From Megalobrama amblycephala (lineage: Eukaryota; Chordata; Actinopteri; Cypriniformes; Xenocyprididae), in NCBI RefSeq assembly GCF_018812025.1, contig NC_063054.1:35484396-35548395 (forward strand): a DNA stretch of 64,000 bases, given 5' to 3'. Each line of letters starts with the position of its first letter. The stretch's first letter is position 1. Positions 23,170-35,300 of the stretch are shown piece by piece. A program made the translations under genes and the position numbers. Below the pieces are notes generated by a model. That model was not told the origin of the DNA. It searched no databases and saw only the letters and a list, made by a program, of their open reading frames with translations.

Positions 23170-24854
23170 GCTAATGTATGTTTCAGTCGATGGATACACA
23201 TTCTGGCTTCCCAATATTACAACAGCGTTGATCCCAAAAAAAAAAAAAGAGTTCGAATTCATAGTATTCGAAAAACAGTAGGTGAAAAGTCCCGGATGAC
23301 CTACAACTTCTGGCAAAATTCCAAAGAGCGCATTCGATGGACACTTTAGTATCCCATGAGGCCACGGGAGAGGATTTATGAATGAAGGTGAAGCGACGCA
23401 ACTGACGCTGGTAGGTCACGTGATAATGACAACATGGCGGATGTAGTATGTCTGGATTACATTACCCACATTCATGTACTTTTTTAACGGTTGCGAAGTA
23501 AGTTCAAATTCAAATGTACTCAGACAGTACACGATTTCAGACACACAGTGTGTGTGCACTCATCTGAAGTGCGCACACAGAAAGTCGCATCTCAGACAGC
23601 GTGCAAATTCTTGCACTTTAACAGACAAATTCAAACCAACATTATGTCAACATGCCCATTTTGGTGAGTATCCTAGCAAACATAGTCGGTTGAAAATGGT
23701 GGTTGAATTGCTGTCTATGGATGAGTCATACACCTCTCGGATTTCATCAAAAATATCTTAATTTGTGTTCTGAAGATGAACAAAGGTCTTACGGGTTTGG
23801 AACGACATGAGGATGAGTAATTAATGACAGAATTTTCATGTTTGGGTGAACTAACCCTATAAGTGAACGTAAACAACGCATGTGTAACAGTCTTAAAGTG
23901 ACAGCAACCTAATATTCCTGCTGTGTTTTTAATGTTATTCAAACAACAAAAGACAAGGAAATCACTCAGTGCTCTTGACTGAATAGCTTTTGTAACTTCA
24001 ATAATGACTAACTTCATTCAAATTTTCCCTGACTATAGCACATATCGAACCGTACCAGAATGTGATAAAAACTGAACCGCGAGTAATTTGCACACAGTAA
24101 TATACACACACATATCCAGTCAAAAGATTTAAATAATTACGACTTTTTAAAAATGCTTTTGAAAGACGTTTCTCATGCTCACCAAGGTTGAATTTATTTT
24201 AAAAAAAAAATTTCATTAAAAACAGCATTACTGTGAATAGATCAAGTTTTTGCTTATATATATACCAGCAAAGTTTTTGTTTTAAGGGACATGACCTAAT
24301 ATAACTGTAATAGAGCATAACAGACAGCCAGAGACGGTGAGACTGGAGAGAGACGGTGTCCTTGAGTGAATCCATGCACCGTCTTACTCTGTTACACACA
24401 CAGATTTCCCCCAGCGTACGTCTGTTCATGCTGCTCTCATTAAAATTCACCCCACGTCATGCCTGCTCACGCTGGCAGTGCACAGAGACCGTCCCACTGC
24501 CCCTCTCTCTCTCTGTCTGTCACCCACAGGTACTCAAACAGAAGAGTTTAGAGCTATCAGATCTCAAAGCGCACTTATAGAAGGACAAAACATGCAGAAA
24601 AACTGATGTGGATCCTGGCGTTCTGTTCTACTAATACTATATACACAAAAGTATACACGGTCCCATCACCAGCAAAGCGCATGTTTTTGTGCACAGAAGT
24701 GTAAATTCGGACGCAACCACTGAGAGCATCATATTACCCAGAAAGCTTTGAGCCTGTATGGTACCTGAAGGAAAACCAAACATTCAAATTTAAAGAAAAA
24801 AATACAAAGTTAAAGAGAGAAGAACTTCAGATAGAAAGAACATTACTCCAGTCA
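23170..24854. other. dtnb-dnmt3a intergenic DNA, repeat fragments
   Basis: Contains a GAATTCATAGTATTCGAAAA repeat near 23,255, a right-arm MITE fragment at 23,720-23,861, and a block at 23,880-24,060 that inversely matches sequences near 9,700-9,790 and 12,500-12,660. No gene seen. Confidence 0.5.
23720..23861. mobile_element. right arm of the AGTTCACC foldback family
   Basis: AAAATATCTTAATTTGTGTT through GGGTGAACTAACCCTA matches the right arm of 18,068-18,842. Confidence 0.8.
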
Positions 24855-26287
24855 ATGCTTTTTTTTAATAATATTTATTCTGAACACAACAAATCATCAC
24901 TTGAAATCACATGCGTATGATTCACGGCCTCATTTCTGTAAAATTAGCTTTTTAAAAAAAATATATGAAAGTTGTTCGGTGGAAAGAGCGAAACACTACG
25001 GCTACCGGCACCGTAACGATAGTCTCGGTCAAACCAGCCAGCTTTCACAGAAGAGCTCTTGACCCGAAAGGGCACAGGAAGTGATGTTATTAAGCCCTGT
25101 GTGCTGCAGGTAGAATCACATGATGGAGAGGACCATAAACAAATGAGTCCATGAATGAATTTGGTGCAAAAAAACCAACACATTTTTTTTAATAAGAGTA
25201 AATAAGACTGAAAACTTAAAAAAAAAAAAAAAACTAAATCAAGAAGTCATTTTTGGCAGGTATTTAAGAATAAAATGAAATGAAGGCATCAATATGATTC
25301 ACATTCCAGCTTTGCACAAACACACACGACTATAGAGAGGCAAACATACCACACAAATACACACATCTCCAGAAAAACACACAGCAGGTCAGACGTGTGT
25401 GTGCAAATGTTTGTAGGTAAGAAATGTTCGTTCACAAGAAATATGACTACAAACAGTGCTTCTAGAAAAAAAAAGAAAAAAATCGACAAAATTAATGATG
25501 GGTAAAACTCTCCAGTAAAAGGAGCACAGTAAGTAATTCACCTCTTTATCAAAGTACCTGTTTGAAAATCTATAAAACTAAATCATTCTGATCTTAAATA
25601 TACATAAATGCTGAATCGGACTTGAAAATCTGAAATCGATTATTTGAAATGACCAAAATATTTCCTCAAATGTACATCGAAAATGCTGCTGAAATGCTGT
25701 TTGTCTAATGAAAATAAATTAAAAAAAGTGAATCGAAAATAAATTACAGTACAGCTTGACACTTTCATTTAGATCCTTTAGAAGGTCGTTTTTACGCCAT
25801 TCGCAGCAACTGCGTCCTCAAAATCAACATGACCACACCAGAACCCACATCGAACAAACCACGCCCACATACTTCAGCCAGCCAATCATCAACTCTTCAC
25901 GCTTGTCCTTCAATCATGTATCACATTCTATCGCGTTCCGTTCCGTTTCCACCTCAGTCCATTCTGTCCCGTTCTCGACAGTCTTTGGGTGCATACGTTT
26001 TTCAAAAGCTTTCAAACTCACAAACTAACAAAATCAGCTACAAAACTCAAATGAGAGTAACTAATCAAACTAGCAGGTTTGCAACACAGACCCTTAAATC
26101 CACATCTCAAAAACAAAAAGAGTAAAAAACATTGAAAAACAACAAAACATTTTCCTTCTCAAGCAATCCACAGGAAGCCACGTCCCACCCAAGTCCCTGA
26201 ACTCTCTCTGACTGGCTGAGCCTGGGTTCAGAGGTCACTGTCTTTGTTGTGATGTCAGCAAAAAGTGTTTGCATGGTGATGCCACAC
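24855..26287 (-). other. dtnb: probable dtnb terminal 3' UTR exon
   Basis: A TTTTCAG acceptor at 26,288-26,294 fits the donor of the stop-codon exon. The sequence below it has no long coding frame. An AATAAA on the minus strand at 24,874-24,879 would end the transcript near 24,855. Extent is inferred; transcript reads would settle it. Confidence 0.42.
24874..24879 (-). terminator. candidate dtnb polyadenylation signal
   Basis: This is a perfect AATAAA on the minus strand, about 1.4 kb below the last acceptor, with no further exon-like sequence before the dnmt3a promoter. Other AATAAA copies exist in this AT-rich DNA, for example near 26,503, so the choice is uncertain. Confidence 0.35.
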
Positions 26288-26365
26288 CTGAAAAAAGATA
26301 AAATAACATATTCAAAGTGAACAAAACACCACACCTATAGTTGTCCTATAATGTGTGATACTCAC

Positions 26366-26396
26366 GTGGCACTGCTTGCTTCATATTTGGCTTAAC
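26366..26396 (-). CDS. dtnb: dtnb coding exon 19 (stop codon, start of 3' UTR)
   Basis: After a long pyrimidine tract and CCAG acceptor the exon begins GT-TAA. With the carried base this reads Gly then stop (26,394-26,392), giving the family ending KDRG. The exon continues about 26 bp as UTR to a GTGAGT donor, so a further 3' UTR exon follows. An intron after the stop codon may affect transcript decay if the donor is used. Confidence 0.68.
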
Positions 26397-27063
26397 CTGG
26401 AAAAAAAAAAAAAAAAAACTTGTCATTTTAAAATCAAAGACTCACAATACTGTAAAGCCTGACATAAGAAATAACCAACAAAAAAAAACTAGAACAGAAC
26501 AGTTTATTGAAACTTTGGACAAACTTTGGTTTCATATTTGATACATTTTTTACAAGCTTTTATGGTTCATACAGTATAAAAACATAGTAAAGGCTTTATA
26601 GGGTTAATAAAGAAATAAAGAAATAAGAAATATCTTTTACTAACATATGAACAGTAATATTCACGCTGTCTGCAGGTCTCTAGTGATCCATTAATTCTCT
26701 TATCTGGAATTAGTAAAGCTGCTTCAGCTCAGTACAGTAACTAATTGAGTAGATAATCTACCATCTTGTTTCCTCAACCCCTATTTAACCTACATAATGT
26801 TTTTAATTAAACAGACCCACTACACATTTTACAAAGCGTAGAACAATTGTGCATATGAAACAGCTGGCTTTCGTGTCCCTCGTTATTGTATGAATAAATA
26901 ATGTCTACAAAAATAAACAGCTGATGCGAGCCTCATCCACAAAAACAAACAAAACACAACAAATCAATAAAAATAGATGATTTTGAGATATATATATATA
27001 TGTTTTCATCTGTACTTGGTGCAAATTAGATGCATAGATACTACTGTTCAATACTGTTCAAAC

Positions 27064-27129
<66 letters not shown>

Positions 27130-29291
27130 AAATTACAGTCAAACCAAAATGTATTCAGACACCTTGAACATTTCATTTATTAAAGCGGAACTCAGTAAGA
27201 TTTGCGAAGCTCCCCCTACAGGTTCCTTCAGTGAATCACACTGTCGTAAATACTCCAAGCGCAGCTCTGGACTACAACGACTACAACGCTCACCAGTGCA
27301 GTAGTTTTGCAAATACAGTACAAGAAATCTCGATGGAGGTGGGTCATTTTCAAAATTGTCTTATAAAAGTCATAATATATACATTGTTTTTGAATTACCG
27401 TAAAGCATTTTGTCACTCTCACGTGAACGTGAACACGAGGCGAGATTGTTTTGGGTCGGCTCAGCTCAACTTGCAAGTGCTGTTTTCTGGCGTAGACGTG
27501 CCAGAGGGGGTTAGTGCACGCCTCAAACACACCACTACAAGTCAATTAACCATCGTAAGGACTTAGAAAACTATTTATGAAGGTAAAAAAGTTACTTAGT
27601 TCTGCTTTAATACAGTTTATTCACTACAGATTAAAAGAATGGTAATAAAATATGACAAGATCTCAGAGTTAAACTGTGTCAGAAAAAAAATTATCTTAAT
27701 TATATTAGATAACACTTAAGCAAAACATGGTCAGGTCAAAGTGTCTGAATAATTTTTGGTTCCAAATTTTTATCAATTTTACTGGTAGTCCACTGTATGA
27801 AGAATTTTTGGGTATAATATGTCACAGTTTACTTTATTTTCCTATCGTCACTTACATAAATGAACTATAGTGTCCTGAACCCAATAGTAAAAATATATCA
27901 AAAATATAAAAAATGTCTGAATAATTTTTGGTTTGACTGTATATGTGTGTGTGTGTGTGTATATATATATATAATTATATTATATTATATTATATTATAT
28001 TATATATGAATTAATTCATGAAAATAAATCACGAAAAATTGAGTATTTCGTGCAGCTGTTAAAGTAACATTTATAGAATAATTATGAACTCTAATGAAAT
28101 AATATCGGAACATTTTGAAAAAGGGATATTTTAATTTTACATTTTAGTTCACAAAGTAGAGTGAGATTTTCTCTCTTATGCCTTGTCCTTTCGTCACTGG
28201 GAAGCACTCGTACACATTAAACATCTACGTTTGAGCAGTTTACCTCTGTTCCTCTCTGGTTTCATACGGACTACATAATCAGAGAATATTTGAATTGCTT
28301 CATTTGAATTTCACATTTCACGCTTTCTATAGACACATTTCGTATCGTGACTAAGGCAAGTTAGCTAGTTTTGGTTCATTTTTTTTTGTGACGCGCTCCA
28401 GAAAGGAGACCAAGATGGCAGAAAGCGCATCCTGTTTGTTTTCTTTATTTTACAATGTAGCATGGGCTACTGTTGAGGGGGCGATACATTTTATCCCTAA
28501 CCGGGGATAAAAATAATTCAGCAGAGCCTGGGAAATTTAGACCAGAGTGGGGGGAAAATCCCCTCCATCCAACCCAGCGAAACGCACCCTGTATATATGA
28601 TCAAAAATCATTGGAACATTTTACCAGAGGCATGTTTTAAGTTTCGAAAACTTAAACTTTTTTGAGCAAACTTCTGCTTGAAGCCTAATTTGACTGATGG
28701 TGTCTGAAACGAGCAGAGAAAGGCCATCAGAAGCAGACCTATAAAACATGAGCGGTGGAGCTGGATGGAGAGATGAATGAATACAATGAAGAAAGAGAAA
28801 AAACGAGCGCTATAATGAAGGTGTTTCCCAGTACGGGTTCTGCTCATAAAGGTTCAGTGTGTAGGACCCCTCTGACCCGACAGGAAGTAGTTAAAAAAAA
28901 CATCCAGCACCCCTCCCACACACTCGTAAACAGCCTCCTCGTTAATACTAACGAGTAGTTAAGCACTAACGAGCCCCCTCAGACAGCACAGACACACGCC
29001 AGACACACACAAACCCCGTCCTGTAAAACATTATGAGCTTTTGTTGTGTGCAGGGAGGATAAATCTCATGAAATCATTGATGTTCGTGTAGTGAGAGCAA
29101 CTGAAAGGGCCATGGAGGTCAGGATTCAGTAGCACCGATGCATTCTGGGTAATGTAGTTCTGATGTGAAGGGTAATACCTCTATCTTTGCCATTCTGCAA
29201 TCTCTCCTCCTCCTCTCCTGCATCCTCTACTAAAGACAACAGAAGATAATAAATATATATACAGTGTATATTTACACACACACAAATATAA

Positions 29292-29381
<90 letters not shown>

Positions 29382-32300
29382 TACAGTCCAAAAGTTTGGA
29401 ACCACTAAGATTTTTAATGTTTTTAAAAGAAGTTTCGTCTGCTCACCAAGGCTACATTTATTTAATTAAAAATACAGTAAAAACAGTAATATTGTGAAAT
29501 ATTATTACAATTTAAAATAACTGTGTACTATTTAAATATATTTGACAAAGTAATTTATTCCTGTGATGCAAAGCTGAATTTTCAGCATCGTTACTCCAGT
29601 CTTCAGTGTCACATGATCCTTCAGAAATCATTCTAATATGCTGATTTGCTGCTCAATAAACATTTATGATTATTTTCAATGTTGAAAACAGTTTTGTACT
29701 TTTTTTTCAGGATACCTTGATGAATAGAAAGTTCAAAAGAACAGCATTTATCTGAAATACAAAGCTTCTGTAGCATTATACACTACCGTTCAAAAGTTTG
29801 GGGTCAGTAAGAATTTTTATTTTTATTTTTTTGAAACTTTTGGACTGTATAAAATTTATCATTAACTGAAATATGAAATAAAGCTAAAAATTTTAGAGAA
29901 CAAAATAATTAAGCTAATGCAAACTTAAATATAATAGTATGTACTTTAATGAAATTTAGAAATGTTGCCTTTGCAACCAACTTAAGTTGAAGTACTAAAA
30001 TTACTAAAACTGAAATAAAAATAACGCTCAAAACAGAAATATTAATAAATTAATTCAATTATTTTAATAAAATTGAATAATTTTAAATGTAATTTAAAAA
30101 AAAAAAAAAATTATAAAAGATCCTAAAAAATTACTAAAATATAAATTAAAATGAAAACGTAAATATATTATTCAAACATTACCATCATACTACCATGTCC
30201 AAAAGAAACAAGCTTTCTCTCGATTACTTTCCAGTGGTTTTTGCTAGTTTATTATTAACATAGTCAAATTGAAAAGGACTGTGTGTCTATTTCAGGTACC
30301 GGGTAACACTATTTCTTTCTCATAGCTGTGAGAACACAAACTACCCACAATACAACACGAGTAGTGGTTAAACGGATAGTAGTTGATCCATACAGACCTG
30401 GCCCCACGGTTCGGCACATGTGATTTGTGGATTAATTGCAAAATTTAACCAACAGACAGTGAAAGTTTTTCATTTGCATGTTTTGTCTTGCCAATTTAAA
30501 CATTCATGTGTTTCTAAACCATTCCAACACAAAAAGAGGCAAAAGAGAACTCCATTCAGTACTCGCACGCTGTTATCTGTGCGCACAGCCTCGCGTTTCA
30601 GCGAATTGATTCCTCTTTCGCATCTCATTGCGCTTCAAAGGACACATACACACAAACTTATGTCAAAATACCCATCTTGGCAAGTGTTCATGTAAACACA
30701 GTCGGTTAACTTTTAAGTGAACTTGATCCGAACCGTGAGTTTTGTGATCTGTTGAACCACTAAACATGACTGATGAGAATTAGCTATCTGCATTCACACT
30801 CTCATACCAGAGTTGAGCTCTTTGACCAGTGAAGACACGGTGTTTGTGATGGAGTCCGCTGCCACCAGGAGATCATTTCGTAGGTTTCTGCGAGGTCCTG
30901 TAAATTTGAAACAAAAAAATTATGATGTGAAAAAAGTTCTGATTTGATGTCACACAAAGTGTTTAATTATTACACCAAGAAACAGGTATGAACCGACACG
31001 TTTCCAAGTAATTTGCCTGTCCACAACACAACACGAAAACTAACAGCCAATAAGAACACCAGTCCAGTCCAGCAGAAATCTGATTCACGTGACCAACAAA
31101 AGTTCTGTTGCTCATTAGAAATGGAAATAGAATAGCATCTGTGTTAATAGTGGTACATTAAGAAGTTACCCTGAGCAAATGCTTCCTGAACGTCTCCACC
31201 CACTCCAGCTAAAGAGTCCTGGGGCCCGTGGGTGGGGTGTGGCCTGTGGGGGTGGGGGTGGAGCCTGACGAAGGAGAGCGAATGGGCACTGGCATAGAAC
31301 GAGGGGAGGCATGGCTTGGGGAGGAACCAGAAGCTTGAGCCTGAGAGAGAAAGAGATGAATACGTCATATTGTACATGATACACCTACTAAATGTTTCTG
31401 CTAATGCTAAAAACTACTGACTGATCTCACTGCAGGTAAAAGTCTATACATGTAAATGCCTTTTACAGGGTTGCCAGGTCTGTGAAACAAAAGTAGCCCA
31501 AAAGCCAGTTAATAGTAGCACAAAAATAGCCCAATGCAATTTTCTCCATCGGGCGGATGAATTCTCCACTGAATTTGTACGTCTAGGGGGTGTTTCAAGG
31601 GTGTTGGAGAGTCAAAATTGTAAGTATAGGGGTGGAAATCACCCTGCAGAAATTTTTTTTTACCCACGGCAACAACTTAAAAGTAGCCCAATTCCTGGCA
31701 ACACTGGCCTATTCACATCAACACTGAATACTCTCTGCAAAACTAAAGCCAAACTCATGAAATAAAGACTGAGAGAAAAATACAGATTTTTGGAAAACTT
31801 AAAGAACTTGAGAACTTACAGCACACAGTGGATGTTAAACAGTGGGAGGAAAAGAAAGAGAGAAATAAGTCTAAATGAAAATCAAATGGAAAAGAACTTT
31901 CAGTTAAACAAGCGAGAGACACTGAACAATTTCTCTCACATGCACAGTACAGCGCACGCACAAAAGGACAGTGCAGATTCATGGGAAAGTGAGTGATTAG
32001 TTTATACTGTATGTGTCCTCTTCTTAGCTTTTGAATTAGCTTTTATTTTTATATTTTCAGTTTTTGTTTTAAGGCCATGACACACCAAGCCGACGTCAAA
32101 GAACTAGCAGCGACTGTGTCACCTCACGTCAGCTGATTCAACATGCTGAAGTGTCGACGTGTGGAACACAACACCAAAAAAACAAAATAACGGCTTTATT
32201 CAACAATATCTAGTGATGGGCGATTTCAAAACACTGCTTCATGAAGCTTCGAAGCTTTACGAATCTTTTGTTTCGAATCAGTGGTTCGGAGCGAGTGTCA

Positions 32301-35300
32301 AACTGCCAAACTGTAGTCACATGAACTGTCTTTAGTACCTTTCTGGGCATCTGAAAGTGTTAATTATTTTGCTGGCAATGGAGGCCTCACTGAGCCATCG
32401 GATTTCATCAAAAATATCTTAATTTGTTTTCTGAAGATGAACAAAGGTCTTACAGGTGTGGAACGACACGAGAGTGAGTAATTAATGACAGAATTTTCAT
32501 TTTTGGGTGAACTAACCCTTTAACAGTTCTACTTAATTTTATATTTATTTCAGTTTAAGTGTTTGGGAGGATGTTGCCATTTTTAACCATGTAATGCACT
32601 TAAAGTAAATGCAAAGTATAATAAAATATATTCTACACATGGTAGAATACTTCCTGGTTACAATTAAAAATTAATAATTAAATTATTAAATAATTAATTA
32701 AATTAATTAAATTATTAATTAAAAATTAATAATACAATTAATAATCAAAATGTTGCAAAAGCTGTCTTGGGTTTTAATGAGTGATCATTTTATACTGTAG
32801 ATGTCCTAAAAATTCTGAAGAATTCTAAATTCTCCTAGTTCCATAAATGACATCATCCGCACTGTAACACTGAAACGTGCATTTTCTGTAAAGCTGCTTT
32901 AAAAAGATATTTATTGTGAATAAACATACATTGAACGGATTTGATTTTGGTGGGAAAACAACAGCACAACATCAGTAAGTCTAGCTCTGTTCAGCAGTGA
33001 TGTCCATTTGTAGACCAGCCCAGAATTTCCTGACTGTTTTTATAATAGCAATATTTGATTTATGGGTAAAATAAGGTCTGTGATTAATATATTACTTTAA
33101 GAGACCCTTATAAAATCCTTAGTTCTAACAAGTTGCCAGATGCAAAAGTGATTGTCTGATTTGTGAGGTGTGTAAACTCACATTTTGACATTGTGCTTAT
33201 TTAGCAACTTACATTTTAAGAGCAATATGTGATTAATGTTGCAGAACAAAATGTGTTACCAGACCTTATTTCACTCATAAATCAAAAACTGCTATTCTCA
33301 AAAAAATACTCATAGGAGTTTCCAGAGGGAACTCAAAAATGCTAATTCTCTTCCAGGTTTTTGGACTACAAACTAAACGGCTCTATTTATCTACATGTTT
33401 ATTTTTGTAAGAGACTTTTAAAATAAGTCTTGTACTTTTTCTGTAAATCACACATGCACAGTGAAACACACACTTACAGCTTGTCTCTGCTCCTCATCCT
33501 GCGAGAACAGAACGGAGACAGAGAAGAACAGAGGAAGTGAAAAACAGAGAGGAAAAGATGACGAGAACAACTATTAACACTATAAACTCTAATCTGTAAA
33601 GAGAAGAAATGAATAAGTGTGAAACTAGAGCAAGTATGTGAGAAAAAAAAGCAGCTCAGATGATAAACGCTAAAGAGAGTGAATGCCCTCCAGTGGCGGA
33701 AATGTTACAGTGCACTCCAAAAGAGTTTAAAGTGTTAAGAGCGTCTTCTCTTGCGCTGTGTGTGACGGTACCTTCAGTAGTTTCATGAGTCCTTCTAGCT
33801 GCACCATGAGCTCTCTCCTGCTCTCCTGCAGAGAGGACATCCTCTGCTCCAGCTCATCCTTCCTCTGCCTAAAACACACACAAACACAATGACAGACCTT
33901 AGACCAGAGGTCGCCAGCCTTTTTGCAATGAAGTGCCATTTTTAGGTTTCCTATGCCCCGTTTCCATCTGCTATTAAAATGAGTTTTGGTCGATCGATCA
34001 CAAGTGGACGGTGCTAAATACAGGTGTAAAAGTTGTGTAAAACATTTTGAGCTTGTCCACTTTCGTCCACTTCCATAGGTAGTCGAAAACACATTTGGCC
34101 GGATTGCTTTCATAGTGTAGACGCTCATGTGGTTGAATGTGTTCGAGCAACTACAAAAGACCGCCTACTGACCTAATGCATAAACATTATGAGAAGCGCG
34201 CTAGACAGACGGCGGCTGAAGACCCAAGTTTGGTTTGAAGAAAAAAATGCAAGCACAATGTTCTCTCACCATTCCTGATTTCTAACACACACTCACAGCG
34301 TTCAGCGTGATCTGACGGCTGTCAGAGTAGAAATGAAAGTTCTCCGTGTGTTAAGACTGTGTCTTAAGAACTAAGAACTAGTTTGACCAACTAGCAGCAA
34401 GACAAGAGGTAATCAGTCTTAATTTTCTGATTAAAATTAGACCGATCTACCTTTTTATGTAACCGACTTTAAAAAACTCAGAACTCTTGAAGAAAAAAAA
34501 TAGATGACTAACTTTTAAGACTAGTCTAAGAAGTTTATACAACCGGCCACAGGTATACTTGAGCATACTGTCCTTTTTAGGGTCACATCTTGCGACATCA
34601 TGTCCTGTTTTTGGTTTGTTTAGATGTCTTTGTGCCGTTTCAAGTTCATATTTCAGTGTCACCAGAGGTCACCCTGAAAAGGTGGGTCTTGGTCCGTTTG
34701 TTTGGTTGCAGCAGGGTTCGGATGCAAGCGTTCACACATATTCAAATGAACCGCACTAAAAGAGCAATCTCACCAGAGTTTGTTTCAATCAAACCAAACC
34801 TGCCAAGTGTAAACACACACTTGATAAAACAGTAGTTACCCCTGTTGTTCATTGGTAATTTGTGTTAAAGGGATAGTTCACCCAAAAATGTAATTTCTGT
34901 CATTAATTACACACCCTCATGTTGTTCCAAAACCCATAAGACTTTTGCTCATCTTCAGAGCACAAATTAAGATATTTTTAATAAAATCTGAGCCCGTTCT
35001 GTACTCTCCATTGACAGCTGCACAACTACCAATTTGATGCTTCAAAAAGTTCATAATGTGATCGTAAAACTAATCCATATAAATAGAGTGGTTTATTTTA
35101 AACTTTCTGGGGAGCCTAAATTCAATCAGTTCATCATATAAAGCAATCGTGTCTCTTCAGAAAATGAAACTAAACCGCTCAATTCAGATGGATTCGTTTT
35201 ATTTTGTCCCTCTGTCAATAGAGGGACAGAAATCTCTAAGATTTTAGTAAAAAAATATTTTCATTTGTGTTCTGAAGATGAACGAAGGTCTTACGGGTGT

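Noticed and set aside
27228..27566. Mirrored 105- and 111-codon frames
   Set aside because: Both lie inside a small nested transposon on opposite strands, with no similarity or splice support.
31166..31384. 72-codon proline-rich frame ([16 protein letters not shown]) overlapping dtnb exon 16
   Set aside because: It is an alternate reading frame of a conserved exon; the conserved dystrobrevin residues are in the other two frames.
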